This document shows positions 1 to 16,949 of a stretch of 64,000 nt of DNA, piece after piece. Under the pieces are notes generated by a model. The model was not told the origin of the DNA. It saw only the letters and a list, made by a program, of their open reading frames with translations, and did no database searches. Location of the stretch: NCBI RefSeq assembly GCF_047663525.1, contig NC_092588.1, positions 142,498,001 to 142,562,000 on the forward strand, read 5' to 3'. The translations under genes and the position numbers were made by a program. Positions within the stretch are counted from its first letter, which is position 1, and the number at the start of each line of letters is the position of its first letter. This DNA comes from Anas platyrhynchos (lineage: Eukaryota; Chordata; Aves; Anseriformes; Anatidae).

Positions 1-3246
<3,246 letters not shown>

Positions 3247-3345
3247 TCATGGCGGCCGGGCGCTGCCCCGGCGGGGAGGGCGGGTTGACATGGCGGCCGC
3301 GCGCTGTGGTGGCCGGTGGGGCGAGCGGGCAAGGGCGAGAGGGAT

Positions 3346-6300
3346 CTCTTGTGTCTCCCCTTTGTCCCCCAATAAAAGTCCCTAAATAAAAGTCCCGCTC
3401 GCAGCCGTGTTGCCCTCAGGTAGCGTGGTCTCCTCAGGAGAAGGCAAAAGGATTCGTCAAGGGAAGCGCTGCCCCGGTTATCCGGCGAGCCGCCGCCTCC
3501 TGTCAGGCTAGGGGGAGAAATTTGGGAAATGACAGCAAATGGTGGCAGGAAATTGCTAAAACAATAGGAGCAGCGCAGCTAAGCCGCGTTCAGGCCAGTG
3601 GGGAGTCCCTGGCCATGTGGCTGTCCAGAGGGAGAGGGGAATTGAATGAGCTGTGTCGAGCTTTGTGAACGTCTGCCCAGAAGTAATAATTGACAATTCG
3701 CATTTGTCTATTTATTAATACCAGAAGAAGAACTTAAGTGTTTGTCTGAGGTAAATACATTTCTCCTGCCACTCTCTTACCTCAGCCATTACTCATCATT
3801 ACTCATCGGCTGTGGAAGATAAGGGGCTAGTGATTTTTTGGGACAATTTTTTTTTTTTTTGGAAGTGAAATGCTGTTTCTGTGGTCATAGCAGAAGAAAA
3901 GCCAATAACAGCAGGTGGTTTCTATGCTGGGATGGCCAAGCCTGCCTTTCCAGTGAGGAACGGTCTGAGACGAAGCTGTTTCCAAGGCCCGTTACTCATG
4001 CCTTGGCTTTGCCTGCCTTTTTTACACACTTTCAAGTGCAACTGGTATCAGTCCTTGCATTTTGTTAGTTGTCCCAGAGAAACCCACAGCAGTGAAATAT
4101 CAACACATTTTGGAGAAGTACTCTCTGACTCACCATAGTAAGAGCAGACAGCCTCATCTCTCCACACGATTAATTGTATGGTATATTTTATGTCCACTGC
4201 CCACCAGAGTCCATCTTCTGTTTGCAGCCCTGAAAACTGCTCTGGTCCAGACCTTTTGGTGTACCTGCTGGTGTCTCTACATCAAGGTGGAGAGAGGAAA
4301 AACAGATCATCCCCCTGTGAGTGCAGCGAAGTCCAGCATCTCAGTCTTGAACCATGGAAGTGAGGATGAAGAGAGGGAGCCTGGAATGGACTGCTGGGCC
4401 CAGGAAGGTCTTGCAGCTCCCCATGGCTGGCAACAGCTAGACAGATGCTGGGATGGGTATTTGAGTGCCATCTGGGACAGCAGAGGAAGGAGCTGGTACC
4501 TTCACAGCACTTGCTGTGGGACAGGGATGCATCTATATCGCTATCTTCAGATGGCTAATTCATTTGGCAGCTTAGCAAAATTGTTTCCAAAGTGATTTAA
4601 ATAACTCTTTTTAGGACAGCATGTAATTTCCAATAAAACACTTTATTTTGGATTCCAAGTGCCTTTTAAAAGTGAAATAATTAAATGTGATCTGCATCAA
4701 CATTGAGATATAGACAAGCCTTTAATAGGTCCCAGGGCAAGTGTGATTACAAACCGTCCTGGGCATTGACTTCTTGTTTTCAGCTATTACAATACAAAGA
4801 CAAATTTGATTTCTCTATTCAGTCAGGCTGCAAATTGCTGAACGCCCAGTGGCTTGGATGAGTCTGTAATTGCCTACAGATCACAGACTGTCTTCATTGA
4901 CACTGTTAGCATTCTCAAACATAGCACAACTGTTGTCAGCTATTCTTAAAATGTTATTGCTGCCCCTCTACCGAGAGACTGCAGATGCATGGGACCTTGC
5001 ACATCAACTTTTTTCAATACGTGAAAATTCATTCGTGTGTGCTTTGTTAAATACATCGTGCTTCACATCAGCAGGCAGCCAAGTCCTACAAGCAGATGGC
5101 AGAGCAGCAGCTGAGCAGGGCAGTGCTGGCTCCCAGGCAATGCACCCACCTCAAGCAGTAGAAGAGAGGCTCCAGGAGGGCTCACAGCCCCTTGACCTCC
5201 AAAGGATCTCCACCCAAAAGGCCTTGCACGAAACTAAATACATGATCTGCCTCCAAATGTGCTCGCAACTCAAGAGGACCTTTGAAGACCCCATCAAAGA
5301 GCGCCACCTTGTGACATCTCTGGCTGCACATTAACCTTCCTGGCGCAACCGGGGTGTATCCCGATGGTGAAAGCTAGGTACGACCTGTTGTAGATGAGGA
5401 TACACCCAAACTGGTTCCACGCTGAGCTAGGTCATCTCTGGCAAAACTTTTTAACCTAGTGCCATACAACCCCGGCAGCAGTGCTGCAAGGGCCAGGCAA
5501 TACAAGACACACTAAGATTCATGGTACAGTCATGCTCAACTGTTTAGATAGAAAGCAGCCTTGTAAGTTGCTGCCCCGTGCTAGTCCTCCTTGGTTTCAG
5601 AATGGCTCTGTAGGGTCACTCGAGCGTCTTTGCGATGAGTTCTTCATGTCTGAGGTTCTCAGAGGTTTTATTGTCTCAGACTCAATAGACCCAAGCTGTC
5701 TCCATCAGCATGCATGGTGCATACGCCAAGCGATTCCAAAACACCTAAAGGCATAGGGATATTTGAGTAGCTATGCCAATATAAACCCTTGGACTTGAGC
5801 TGACCTTGTCTGAAGACACTAATGTGTGTCTAAACTACGTTCAGTAGATTGTCCTCTAGAAATTGTTACTTAAGTTACATGCAAGTGTGCAAGAGAGCTG
5901 AGAGCTAAACTTTTCCTGGCTGGAGAGGGTGAAGTGAGAGAGAAAAGAATGTAATGATGCTCCTCAAGCTCTACCCAAATGACCACCTAGATGAGATCCC
6001 ATTCAAAGTCAAATGAGCTTATATACCTCTCAACCCTTTGCCTGAGGTTTGCTCCTCCTCAGTGGGCCAGACTGATTTCAAGGGGCACTGCTGTCCTTAT
6101 GGGACATAGTCCATTTTTGACTGGAAGAGAAAAAATGTGACTTCTAAATGCATCCATTTAGAATAGCATCAGAGTAGTAGTATCAAAGCAACTTCTGCAC
6201 TGTAATTTGTGTAGCTCTGTAGCTGTCTATTCGCTTTTCTAGGGCACAAATTGACATGTGTCTTTGTTTTTCCCTTGAAAGCCGTACTTCCTTCAGTCGT

Positions 6301-7821
6301 GTTGATTGGAAAATAACCATTTATTTCTTGTTGGGCTGTTTCTCGGCTGAATCAATTCCTGATTCAGCTGTTTCGCTGCACAAGCACTTTTGACAGTGCA
6401 ATGGAAAGGGAGATGAGGGATTTGAGGGGGCAGCTGGAAGCACAGAGGCCACAGGGCCTATTCAGATCAGCCACATCAGCTCTGCTGCCAAATGCCAAGC
6501 CTCACGTTCCTGCAAGAAAAAAAAAAAAATGTTGATTACAGCGATACAGGTATGCAAGTGTATCTGTACTGGGACAATCCTGTGTGAATACGTAATTTTT
6601 TTTTTTTTTATTTTTTTCTTTCTGGGGCCAAAAGTTGCCTTTTTAATATTTCCTACAGCAAATTAGAAGTAACCACACAAGAAAGCAGGTAGCTGTGTCA
6701 GTTTGCTTTCCAGTGCTTTGGATCTAGCCCAGAGAGCCTTAAGAACCTGAATAATTAACCATATTGATATTTCAGTAATCATCAAGGGGTGTCTGACTAT
6801 TTCAGAGACAAATGGGGCTGTTAGCACTTCTCAGACAATTTATCAGGCTCTCTGCACTCCCATGAGCATCTCCACATGTGCTTTTCTTCAATTAATATTA
6901 CTAAGGCTTTTGTCACAGCCGAAACAAGTGGCGATGCTCCCTCCTGCCTGGCCAGGGCAGCGGGGTGTTTGGGGTTGGGCTGTGTCCCCGATCCCGGTCC
7001 AGGGCCCCCTGGCACCCCCCTGCCAGTTGCTAAGCAGCCGGCGAGCTGTGCGAGGCAGAGGCAGCACACAGCAGCCAGGCATTGCTAGGCAGCCCGAGAG
7101 CACAAAAATAATAAGATCCACAAGTGCTGCTTCCAGAATGCGCAAGATAAGAGCAGCACAAAAATAAATAGTTCTGCTGTATTTTGGCGCGACCTATCGT
7201 ATATTTGCACTTGCAGGCTTTCGCCTTCTGTCTCAACCTCGTTTTTCATAAAGCTCTCTCCTCTTCATCCCTCCTGTGTGCTTATCATTGCTCCTCAGCA
7301 GTGCTCTGATGTCAACAGGCCTTCCTCTGCTCTCACCCCCACGACCCTTTTCTCAATCTGTCATCTCAGCTGTTTCCCTCCCGTGCTCTGCTGGATCCCC
7401 TGTTCCTTTGGCCTCTTTCATTTTGGTTTTCATTCTTTCATCTTTCCCAGCTCGGCCTCCAGGCACCTGCCTTTCCATTTTCACTGCACCAAAGAATTCC
7501 TCCCATATCTTGTGTCCAGCTCCTGATCTTAGCCCCCACTTCTGCCATCCCTCCCAGCTGTTCATCACGAGGTAGGCTTTTCTTCTTAATCCCCCAAAAA
7601 GCTGCATGCCATGGAGGGGAGGGCATCCACTGCCCTAAGAGCATAGGAAAAGTGGATGGTCCAGACTGTTGTGATGCAGTCATAGGTATGCAGAACCTCA
7701 AGAAAGTTCATTTCTTCCTTCCCAGACCAAAACAAAGTCACATAGATATTGTGTGACAAATGACAAGATGATCTGCTTCTTACTCTACTAACAAATAAGG
7801 CTGAACTTTTGAGGAAGACTG
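3346..7821. other. Intergenic DNA between ABI1 and ACBD5, left part
   Basis: No gene could be supported here. Two AATAAA hexamers lie close together at 3371-3376 and 3385-3390 on the plus strand. Open frames at 4062-4595 (177 codons) and 4870-5334 (154 codons) show no recognisable domain or codon bias and look like chance. A GC-rich block with two X-box-like sites lies at about 6930-7240. The rest is ordinary mixed-composition DNA with short A and T runs (for example 6510-6529 and 6597-6610). Confidence 0.6.
6930..7240. promoter_or_regulatory. GC-rich intergenic block with paired X-box-like sites (candidate cis element)
   Basis: A local rise in GC and CpG sits in otherwise AT-rich intergenic DNA. 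It contains GTTGCTAAGCAGC at 7026-7038 and ATTGCTAGGCAGC at 7081-7093. Both resemble the RFX-family X-box (a GTTGCY half-site followed by an RGCAAC-like half-site) and their starts are 55 bp apart. Function as an enhancer or minor promoter is inference from composition and motif resemblance only. Confidence 0.25.
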
Positions 7822-8493
7822 GCTGGAAAGCTGTGCAGAGGAAAGGGATCTGGGAGTGTTGGTCGATGCTTGCCTGAACACGAGCTGACAGTGCCCAGGT
7901 GGCCAAGAAGGCCAAAAACATCCTGGCTTATATCAGGAATAGTGCAGCCAGCAGGACCAGGGAGGTGATCGTTCCCCTGTGCTCTGCTCTGGTGAGGCCG
8001 CACCTTGAGTGCTGTGTCCAGCTTTGGGCCCCTCACTACAAGAAGCATGTCCAGAGGAGGGCTACAAAGCTGAGGAAGGGCTGGAACACAAGTCCTATGA
8101 GGAGCGGCTGAAGGAACTGGGGTTGTTGTGTCTGGAGAAGAGGAAGCTCAGGGGAGACCTTGCTGATCTCTACAGCTGCCTGAAAGGAAGGTGTGGGGAG
8201 CTGGGGGTTGGCCTCTTCTCGTAGGTAACTAGTGATAGGACCAGAGGGAATGGCCTCAAGTTGCACCAGGGGAGGTTCAGGTTGGAAATGAGGAGACACT
8301 TCTGCTCAGAAAGAGCAGCCAGGCATTGGGACAGGTTGCCCAGGGAGGTGGAGGAGTCACTGTCCCTGGGGGTGTTCAAGGAAAGGTTGGACATGGTGCT
8401 TAGGGACACGGCTTAGTGGCTGACATTGATAGTAGGGTGGTGGTTGGACCAGATGATCTTGGAGGGCTTTTCCAACCGTAATGATTTTGTAGA
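7822..8493 (+). mobile_element. CR1 LINE, 5'-truncated, 3' end of ORF2 plus 3' UTR
   Basis: A non-LTR retrotransposon fragment in the avian CR1 family. On the plus strand the first half reads as the C-terminal part of the CR1 ORF2 protein, with the typical pieces [36 protein letters not shown] and [12 protein letters not shown], followed by the CR1 3' UTR. It ends with the family's GGTTGGACCAGATGATCTTGG-like and TTCCAACC-like terminus. Compared with the family pattern, about 20 bases are missing after the ASN/HYK region near 8045, where AAGAAG runs straight into ATGTCCAGAG, which shifts the frame. The copy is therefore dead. Boundaries are good to about 15 bases. Confidence 0.9.
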
Positions 8494-11400
8494 GCAACCA
8501 CATAAAGTAGGAGGTGGATTTCTGGCTGTGATCCTTTTTACTAGCATTTTTTTTTTTTTTTGTCCTTCTGTTATATAATGGCTTTGGGGGTGGTTAGTCT
8601 CAATATGAAAAGAATCAACCCCATTGAAGAGAGAGGCTCTGAGTGATAGTCATCTTTCTGAGTGGACCCATGCAGGTTTGGCTCCGTCATTAGTGAGCAG
8701 GTTGGAATTTCCTAATGAAATACCTGTTGGAGGATGACAATGATTGCTTTAAAATGGAAGCTTTTCTTTGATATGTATATATCCAATAAAACTTTCCCTG
8801 GTTTCTCACCCTGCACAGAGCTTCTGAAACCAGAAAGACAGATACCTTGCCCAGAAAAATTAATATCCTGATAATTAGCAGTGATATTTAAGGGAATGTA
8901 GCAGATCCAGAGGCAAGTCTGCCATGTCCCTGACTTGAAAGCAGGCACTGGAAGGTTGATGCCTTATGTCAGCAATGTCCTACTCACTCGGCTCTTTGGA
9001 GTGAGCATTCCTAGCAGGGAACAAAAAAAAAACAACAAACACACACATCTCAAGGTCTTGAGAAACATTTTGAAGTCTCAAAACATCATTAGCATGATTT
9101 CTGTTCCGTTTTGCACCACTTAATAACAGCCATGAGACTAACACAAGTGAAAATATTCCAGAGTGCAATGCCTAAACCTGTAGAGCCACCCTAGGCTTAG
9201 TGGGGCTTATTGGATCAGGTATTATTTCCAGGGTCATCAGGAGTGTAACTGCTTCCTTGAGACACGGAGCCTAAGATGGCTTTGCAAATTCATGCAACGC
9301 TGCTAACCATGTCTTGGGACCTCTGGCTAGAGGTGAACACAGAGTTAATAAGCTCTTCTGGACTATATTTGCTATACACAGAACTGAAGTGTTTCTGTTT
9401 GCTCTACCCAGAGCATCCCTAATACCTGTGGCACCCAGGTTTTTCTAGTGTCATCATTTCCCAGTCTCCCATGATCCTAGATAATGGAGAGTTGACTGTC
9501 ATAATACCATCGTCTGGTTTTCATATACACCTCAAAGCTGATTAGTTCACTGTTATGGGTACACCTAACTGCAACCTCTAGCCTAATTTATTTTCTGTCT
9601 TCATTACTAATTATCTGTATGTTAATTGAATGGGTAAAACCCAGAAAGCAGTAAACGGGTATGTTTCAGTTCTCAGTGTCTCACAGCTAACATTTCATTT
9701 CTCTCTGTGGATTTTTGATTTTTTTTTTTAAAATCAATTTAAAATATTTATGTATGTCCATTTTCATGCTAAACAAAAAGAAATCAGAGGCTCTTCAAAA
9801 GGTTCTCAGCATAATGCAGAGCATTAAAAGAATATATTAGTGCAAAGACAGTTTAATTGCACAATCGCAATTTTTCATTGTATTTGAGGAAATGTGAGCA
9901 TGGACAGGAATTGCTTTTATATAGTTTCTATTTGAAAGATTGGTGTTTTTCTAAGGCCCACAGTTTTTTGATGGAGATTAAAAGCATTCATGTTCTGTAC
10001 TGATTAATTGGTATGCCTCTTTTGCATTTAAATATATACTTCATTGAATTGCAGCTTTCCATCATAAAGCAGAAAAGAAGAAATAATTAAATGATAACAT
10101 CATGCTACTACAGAAAGAGTGCTATTTTCCCAACAAAAATAAACATTTGACAGCAATTCTGCAGTGATAGTATTTTTCAACACAATAGTAGGATGGCAAA
10201 ATAAGTCACAGCATAATAAGGGTTTTTTTTTCAGTAAGTAAAAACACATTAGAGTTATTGGGTCTGTTCCAGCTCCCAGTGAAACTGTAACGCTTCAACT
10301 GGAAGCAATATTGAGTCTCCAGCATTCAGTGGCATTTGAAAAGGAGCACTATCTTCAATAGGCATTGAAGCCAAAAGTAATGGGATTGGATGCAGAGCAA
10401 CCCTCAGATGCAGTTGTCTACCAGAAAATCATTTCCACACTAAGATAACATTGACATCCTCCTTGGTATTGTCCCAGTCAGAGTCCAAACACAGACTGTG
10501 CAGATAATGAGGGTAAAAAAGTCATTACACATAGACCGAGGCTATTCTCTGTTGGGAACATTTAAAAATAAATCAGGCCATTTAGTGCAATCCAACAGAA
10601 TTTAAAGGCTAAGCATTGGCTATTCAGAATAAATAGTTGTGTTTTTTTTTTTTCTTTTTTTTTTTCTGTCTTGTTATTTTTCATTTTGTAACAGGAACAA
10701 TCTCTTGTACCTATGAGATTGATTACATGTCTCAAACTTAGTTTGGATATTAATCAATCTCAGCAACCTCTTATTGTTTCCTGGAGCATAATGCAGTAAA
10801 AATTGTCCTTTAATTACCACTAATGAAAGTTACCTCCAGTGGAAGTGAATATATGCCACTGGAAAATGACGTGGTTCAGAGGGCAGCAAATGCAAATATG
10901 AGCCATCTTTATGATGCATAGGCACAATTAGAAGTGAATATGCAAATTTCCAGTGGCAGCTTCCTGCAATGCTCAACAATTTGATGTCAACATTAGCTGT
11001 GAATGTTTCCATTTATTTGATTATAACTATAATAATCCCGCAGTATTTTTCTGGACAGTGTGCTTCCTGAAGGGCTGGGGACTTTTAAACGCTGTCATGT
11101 AATAAATATGGACTTATTCAGAATTAAAAATGCTATTATTATTTAAAATATTTTGGAATGCAGAGCGGATTAATTATGCTTGCCATCTCATCTCTTTAAA
11201 TAATGGAACTGGCCGATGACCCTTCACTCCCTGTCTGACATTTTTGCGATTCTCAGAAGTTCTTTATTGTGTAAGGTGGTGCCTATTCAGGTTTTTACAG
11301 TGATGGAAAACATCTGATAAGTAGGTATCTTTGTTCATAAACAAGGGAAAAAAAATGGCTAGATTTATGTAATACTATTCTGACCACAAAAGAGATCGAG

Positions 11401-14400
11401 ATGCTGTTTTCTGTGGAAGATATACTGTAATGTGTGTGAAATTTGTTAAGATTCCCCTGGTAATGCTTTTCTTTCAGTTGCTTCTACCTTTGTCAGTCAT
11501 ACTTTAACCCTAATAGCACAAATTTCTATTTCAGACAATTTTTTTTTCTTCAGGGAATTTTTAAGAAGGAAACAAGGAGAAATGAATTCTATTCAATCCA
11601 TTACAAATATTTCAGCCAAGAGGTTAAAGCCCCAGCAGCTGTAGATTTTGAATGAGGACTTTGAAATTTGGCAGAAGGTAATTTCAGGGACATGCTTCCT
11701 GCTCCTCCTGATAAAATCTGACATTTGGTTAATTCATAAGTTTCTAAAAGCACTATGCTCTCGGCAGAGTTTTTTAGAGTTAGGATACATCTAAGGAGGA
11801 ATTGTGTGCCACTGGTGATATTTCACTGTGCACTGGAAGGGTCAAGGGATTTTCTTTGTCTTTATTCTTGCTGAACACACAGTATCACTGTGAAAGGAAA
11901 ATGGTATAGAAGGATTATATCCCCTGTCACTGAGAACACATATACTGTACTATATATTAATATAGAATTAATATAGAATTAATAGAATACACTATATATT
12001 CATACACATGTATATATATTATATATATGACCAGTTATTCATGCTATGTAGTGGTAATTCGCTGTAGATCTGAAGAACCAAATCCTGATTTTGGTCTTGA
12101 TGTTGACCACACACTGAACTCTTAACAGGTTGAAACAACATATCAACCAGTTAATTATCTAGCAGGCACAACCTATGTGTGACCATCATCTTATGGGCTC
12201 ATTGTTGATGAGACTTCATAACCTCCTAAGCTGATGTTTGGCTTGGTATCACACATGCATACATACAATAAAGGAGGGGAGTCTTTTTTCTCATAGAGAT
12301 TTATTTAAACAGACTCACTTTTGAAAGCTCTTTTGGTTTCCAGAGAAAGAAAAAAATGTTTTGTCAAAAAGAATTGGGATGAATACCTTTGCCTAAATGC
12401 CTAATATACATAATTTTTGATTAGTTTTATTGTGTGACCTGAAAGGTTCCTTATCCCATTTCATATAAAAGAATTCAGTATTCAAATGCTTTCTTGATCT
12501 CCATTAGGAAGAGAGCAGCAAATTTGACATATGGTACCTCATTCAGAAACATTATTTCTTCATAACTGAAAAAGCTTCATTTCAGTTAACTCTTTTAGTA
12601 TTATTTACAGTAGCCTCATGCTATATATTAGAACAATAAGGTTGCTATAAGGTGATTTTCCATTCCAGTTCCGTGATGGATATAAATTACACCAACCTGT
12701 ATCAGCAGCCTACAGCTTTAGTTCAGCTGAAAGCCAGCTGGTGTTGGCTGAAGTAGCAGTGGGTCCGTCACAAGCCCTGCTACCTTCTAGTGTGGGCACT
12801 ACCAGCCATGACACACTGCTGTTAGGCTGGTAGCTTCTAACTCCTGCCTCGGCACATGGCAGACACTCGTATTTTCTGAATCAGAATATCACTTATTTTA
12901 CTTCTTATGCAGTGTTAGCAAGAGTTAGGAAATAACTCAGAATATTGTACGTATCAGTAGAATGTGTTAATAGGATGGTCTAGTAAATAAATCATCCACT
13001 CCCTCTCTTAAATATGGAAAAGTGTCCCCTGTACTCCTGTACTTCGCAGTCCAGCTTTTTATATTTCTAATTTTAAATGTCCCTACTGAAAACAGCCTTG
13101 AGCTTCCAATACGTCAGCTGTCAGACATTTCTGCAGCCCACTGTGGTACTGCACAACTTTTGCAATACTAAGGGTGACATTGCCGTATGACTTTTCACAG
13201 ATTTGCATACAAATGTACTGTTCAAAGGTTTAGTGAAGCCACAGGGGAATATATTTATTTATAAGTGCCCAGGAATAATGGTCAGAGCAACAATCTACCA
13301 ATTCATGTTTAATCCATCTCTGGGGCTTATTCACAAAAAAAGATTGTATAAATTACCCCGTCCAATGTATAACCATTCTGGTGTGAAAGTTTTTAATCAA
13401 ATAAAAGGTGGCATTTTGTTTCAAAGTAGTTCGCAAGCTACAACAGATAAAATAAGCAAAAAGGCTTATTCCTCATGAAGTAAGGGTTTCCCTGTGCAGG
13501 GTAATACCGAAACAATTATATCAATTTCAAATTCAGTCCTTAATGTATGTCAAAACTCTCATGACAGTAGGTTGGTTTGGTTTGCCTTCCACAAAGCAGA
13601 CCTCTCTTATCATTTATATTCTGAATTTATGTGGGAAAACTTCAAGCTAATGAAAGAACATGTTTTACCTGCAGTTGGCATGTACATACATTAAGCAATG
13701 CACTAGTTCTTTTATGTAGTGATGGCTAAAACTGGTGGAAGTTAAGACTTCTCAGCTATTTATTGCTGATTGTATTTTATATAACTCATATTTCATAACC
13801 TCTGTTGGTTGGTAAGAAGAGATTTAGTCACAGGAAGGCTTATTTTGATATAAATCAGTAATCTGAAAGCTAAATTCAGGACACAAAGGCAATATATGTT
13901 TCTAGCTGCAAGGTTGGTCTGAATGGTGTTTCTTCCTTCTCAGTATTTCTGACATTTAGAAATATGTTTTGATATTTAATTATATTAGTCCATAATTCAT
14001 CCAGGATAATCTAGCACTTCTTCTGCTACCAATTAAAATTGTTTGGTTTTGCTCAACCGTTTCTCAATAGCACACCTGTAGAAAGGACAGGACTCTGTTT
14101 TCTGTAAAATATACTGCCTCGTCTATTATTCAGGGAGGGCCACATTACATGAATGAAATGAAGCCACGGCGGGATGAAAGAATTGATCCTATCTACCTAC
14201 CCAGCCCAGATGTTTAGGACACACCTGACTTGTGTGTGGGTGTGGATGAATAAGCATATTTACCTCACAGGTGCAAAAGGAGCAATAAAACAATAACCAT
14301 GCTCCAGCAGGACAAGAATACCTGTTACCATATCACTGAAGTGCTTCAGCTCAGCTGCAGGAGCCTGGCTCTTCATTATGGGATGGTGCAACAAGCCCTG

Positions 14401-16949
14401 GTGACAACCGACTGTACCAGGTGAGTACAGATGTTTCCTAAAACAGCTGGATCTGTGCAAGAGGCTTCTGCTGGCATGTTTTTCTGGCCAAGGTTTGGCC
14501 CTCCTGACACAGCTCCAGCAAGATGAATCTGTAGGGAGGATTTGCTAAGACATGCCAACTGTTTAACAAAACCTGCTTATTCTGGCTGAAAGGGGTAGAG
14601 GAGCATTTCTGAGAGCAGCTCCAGAGGCAGATGAGAGGGGCAGCAGTGGGTGGCTGTGGGTATGCAGGGGATGGTGACTTCTGCAGCCAACTCAGAAGCC
14701 ACTGGCAGGGGATGTGTGAACGCAGCCTACGTTCACGGAAAGAGGCTTAAAAGTGTATTTGCTCTATGAAAATGTAATTTAACTCTGACAATTAAAAGGG
14801 TGTAAGACTTAAAAATTAATCATTTGTATCTACTTTGCTTTTTAATTTCCAACCTCTGACTAGAAGTGGAATTCAGTTTCATGACAAAGTGAGTTGACAC
14901 CCTTGGTTTAATGCCATTCTGCTCTTTTGAATGGCTTCTGATCTGTGAGCTAATCTGATAAATGAAGACATGTTGTGCACACATGGTATGCATTTTAAAG
15001 AGCTTCAGTGTGTTAACGTGCTACTCTGAATATGGTGGGCCCCACAAGGAAGCAAATAATTTGAGACACATGAGACAGAAGCAAAGACTGGAGGAAGCTG
15101 GGATGGTCCATTTGGAATGAAAGAACGTGCACCACAGGGCTCCTTTCTAGGACAGGCATGAACCTTCATTTACTTTTAATACAACTATTTCAAATTATTT
15201 ACTTATTTATTCTTCAGGTCATTCCCACCACTTTTCTATACACCTTTTCAATAATGTAAAATATCCAAGTCCATTGATTTGGGGTCTGATTCTGCTTCTT
15301 TTTACACACCAATTCCCAAATCCAAGACATGTGAGACAACTTCATGTCTGAGGTTAAAAATGCCATCATTTTATCATTTTTCTGTGTATTTTTTTCTGTT
15401 TTCATCAATTCTCTATTCCAGTTATGCCACAGATTCTTTAATGAAATGATTCTTTAGTCATGTATATGACAGCATTCAGCAAACGTGAAACTCTTTCACA
15501 ATGATTTTTAAAATATCTATCTGTGAGTCCTCCTGTGGATGTAAACCTGAGCAAAATAAAAGTAATGGCAGGTGGCAGAAGTAAAACACAAGGCCAGCAT
15601 TCCTGACAACCAAGAGCTCTGCCTCGTAAACATACACAGGTCTTAATTTTATCATTGCAACATCAGTGGGATGCTCAGGTGGTGAGCTGCAACATGTGCA
15701 TGATCACGGACTTAGTCAGCTCAACAACTATTTTGTCTTCAAAAGACTCGTATTTGGGCTGTGGTTACAGTGGTTTAGGCTTCATGCTGGGAATGGTTTA
15801 ATCTTTGTATTGTGAACGTCTCTCATTCCTTCATCTGTCTCCCATGCAGTTTTGGATTTTCTTATAGAGAAGAACGGGGAAGCTGTGGTGGGGTGGGGTA
15901 GGCAGACTTGTGCAGCCAGTGGAGCATTACCATGTGAGCCACAGCAAAACCCAGCTAATCCAAGGAGGAACAGGCTCTTCAACCTTTGATCCATTTAATA
16001 CATTGCTTATAACAACAGCTAATAAGTCATTGATCGACTTAATATGTATCATAACTGCTTTATATATTACGCATGTACAAATACATGTGTATAGAGTTGG
16101 TCTTTGCATTGTTTCATCGAATATGAAACAGAACTACATTTATGCATTTTGTCCAAAGAATTAAATATCTTTAAACCTTTTTTGAAAAAGAATGTCAGTA
16201 CATAGTGTAAACAGTACTTTTATTGTGATATAGAAATGTAGACATCAGAATAGACAATCCCACTAATCAAAAACTTTCTTTTTTTAAGACTTTTTTATAC
16301 ATATACATATTTAAGTACTTAAATCCTAAGACTTAGTTTTAATTTTTGATCTGTAAAAAATTTCTGAGCTGACATTTCATAGAGGCAGTAAAGCAGGAAA
16401 GACTTTTATGGGTAATCCAGATGAAAATTCTAGAAGAACTACCATGCACAGGAATGAGAACACATACTGAAAGTTACTCTTAAAAATGGTCCAGAGAAAT
16501 AAGTGAAAAAACAGCAACTCCCTCTTGCAAAAAGTTATAAACAGGATTGAGCTGCTTATAATGCGTGATTTGCTGAGGCAGCTGGCAGACATGAGAGTCC
16601 CTAGAGTTCATGAAAGTCAAAGGTAAGCTGCAGAGAAATTTGTAGCTTCCTTTTCCAAAAAAAAAAATAAATAAATCATTAGACGCCCATAGCATCTCCC
16701 ATCTGCAGGGTTTCGAGCAGGCAGTGAAACAGTAAAATACCAGGAGAGTGAACAGACTAACAAAAAGAGATCTTTAATCACAGCGTTTAAAACACAATTT
16801 TTGGCTTACATTAAAGGGATAACAAGGGAGATCTAGTTATCTGCAGTTTCTAAATTTAGATATTCTTAAATCAGCGTGTCCAGATTAGTTACATCGAAGA
16901 GTTTTCAAAGAGCCAGGAAAGAGCATTACAGACTGTTAATATTCATTCT
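8494..16949. other. AT-rich intergenic DNA, no gene recognised
   Basis: Read on both strands, this stretch has only short open frames without recognisable domains. It contains T runs (10641-10665), an AT-rich simple region at 11941-12032 with imperfect repeats of an ATATAGAATTA-like unit, and an isolated perfect splice-donor consensus at 14418-14427 with no supporting exon. Long parts (9600-11500) contain no repeat I recognise and could hold conserved non-coding elements, but that cannot be judged without an alignment. Confidence 0.55.
11941..12032. repeat. AT-rich simple repeat
   Basis: A run of TATATTAATATAGAATTAATATAGAATTAATAGAAT-like sequence with degenerate AT dinucleotides and a short (TA)n core near 12010-12028. 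There is no coding potential. Confidence 0.75.

Noticed and set aside
4062..4595. 177-codon plus-strand frame in intergenic DNA
   Set aside because: No domain, no splice context and Trp/Cys-rich random-looking composition. A lineage-specific transcript cannot be excluded but is not supported.
4870..5334. 154-codon plus-strand frame
   Set aside because: No recognisable family or promoter, and ordinary composition for chance.
14418..14427. Perfect splice-donor consensus CAG|GTGAGTA in intergenic DNA
   Set aside because: The preceding frame is not recognisable and no acceptor partner or promoter could be identified; isolated matches occur by chance.
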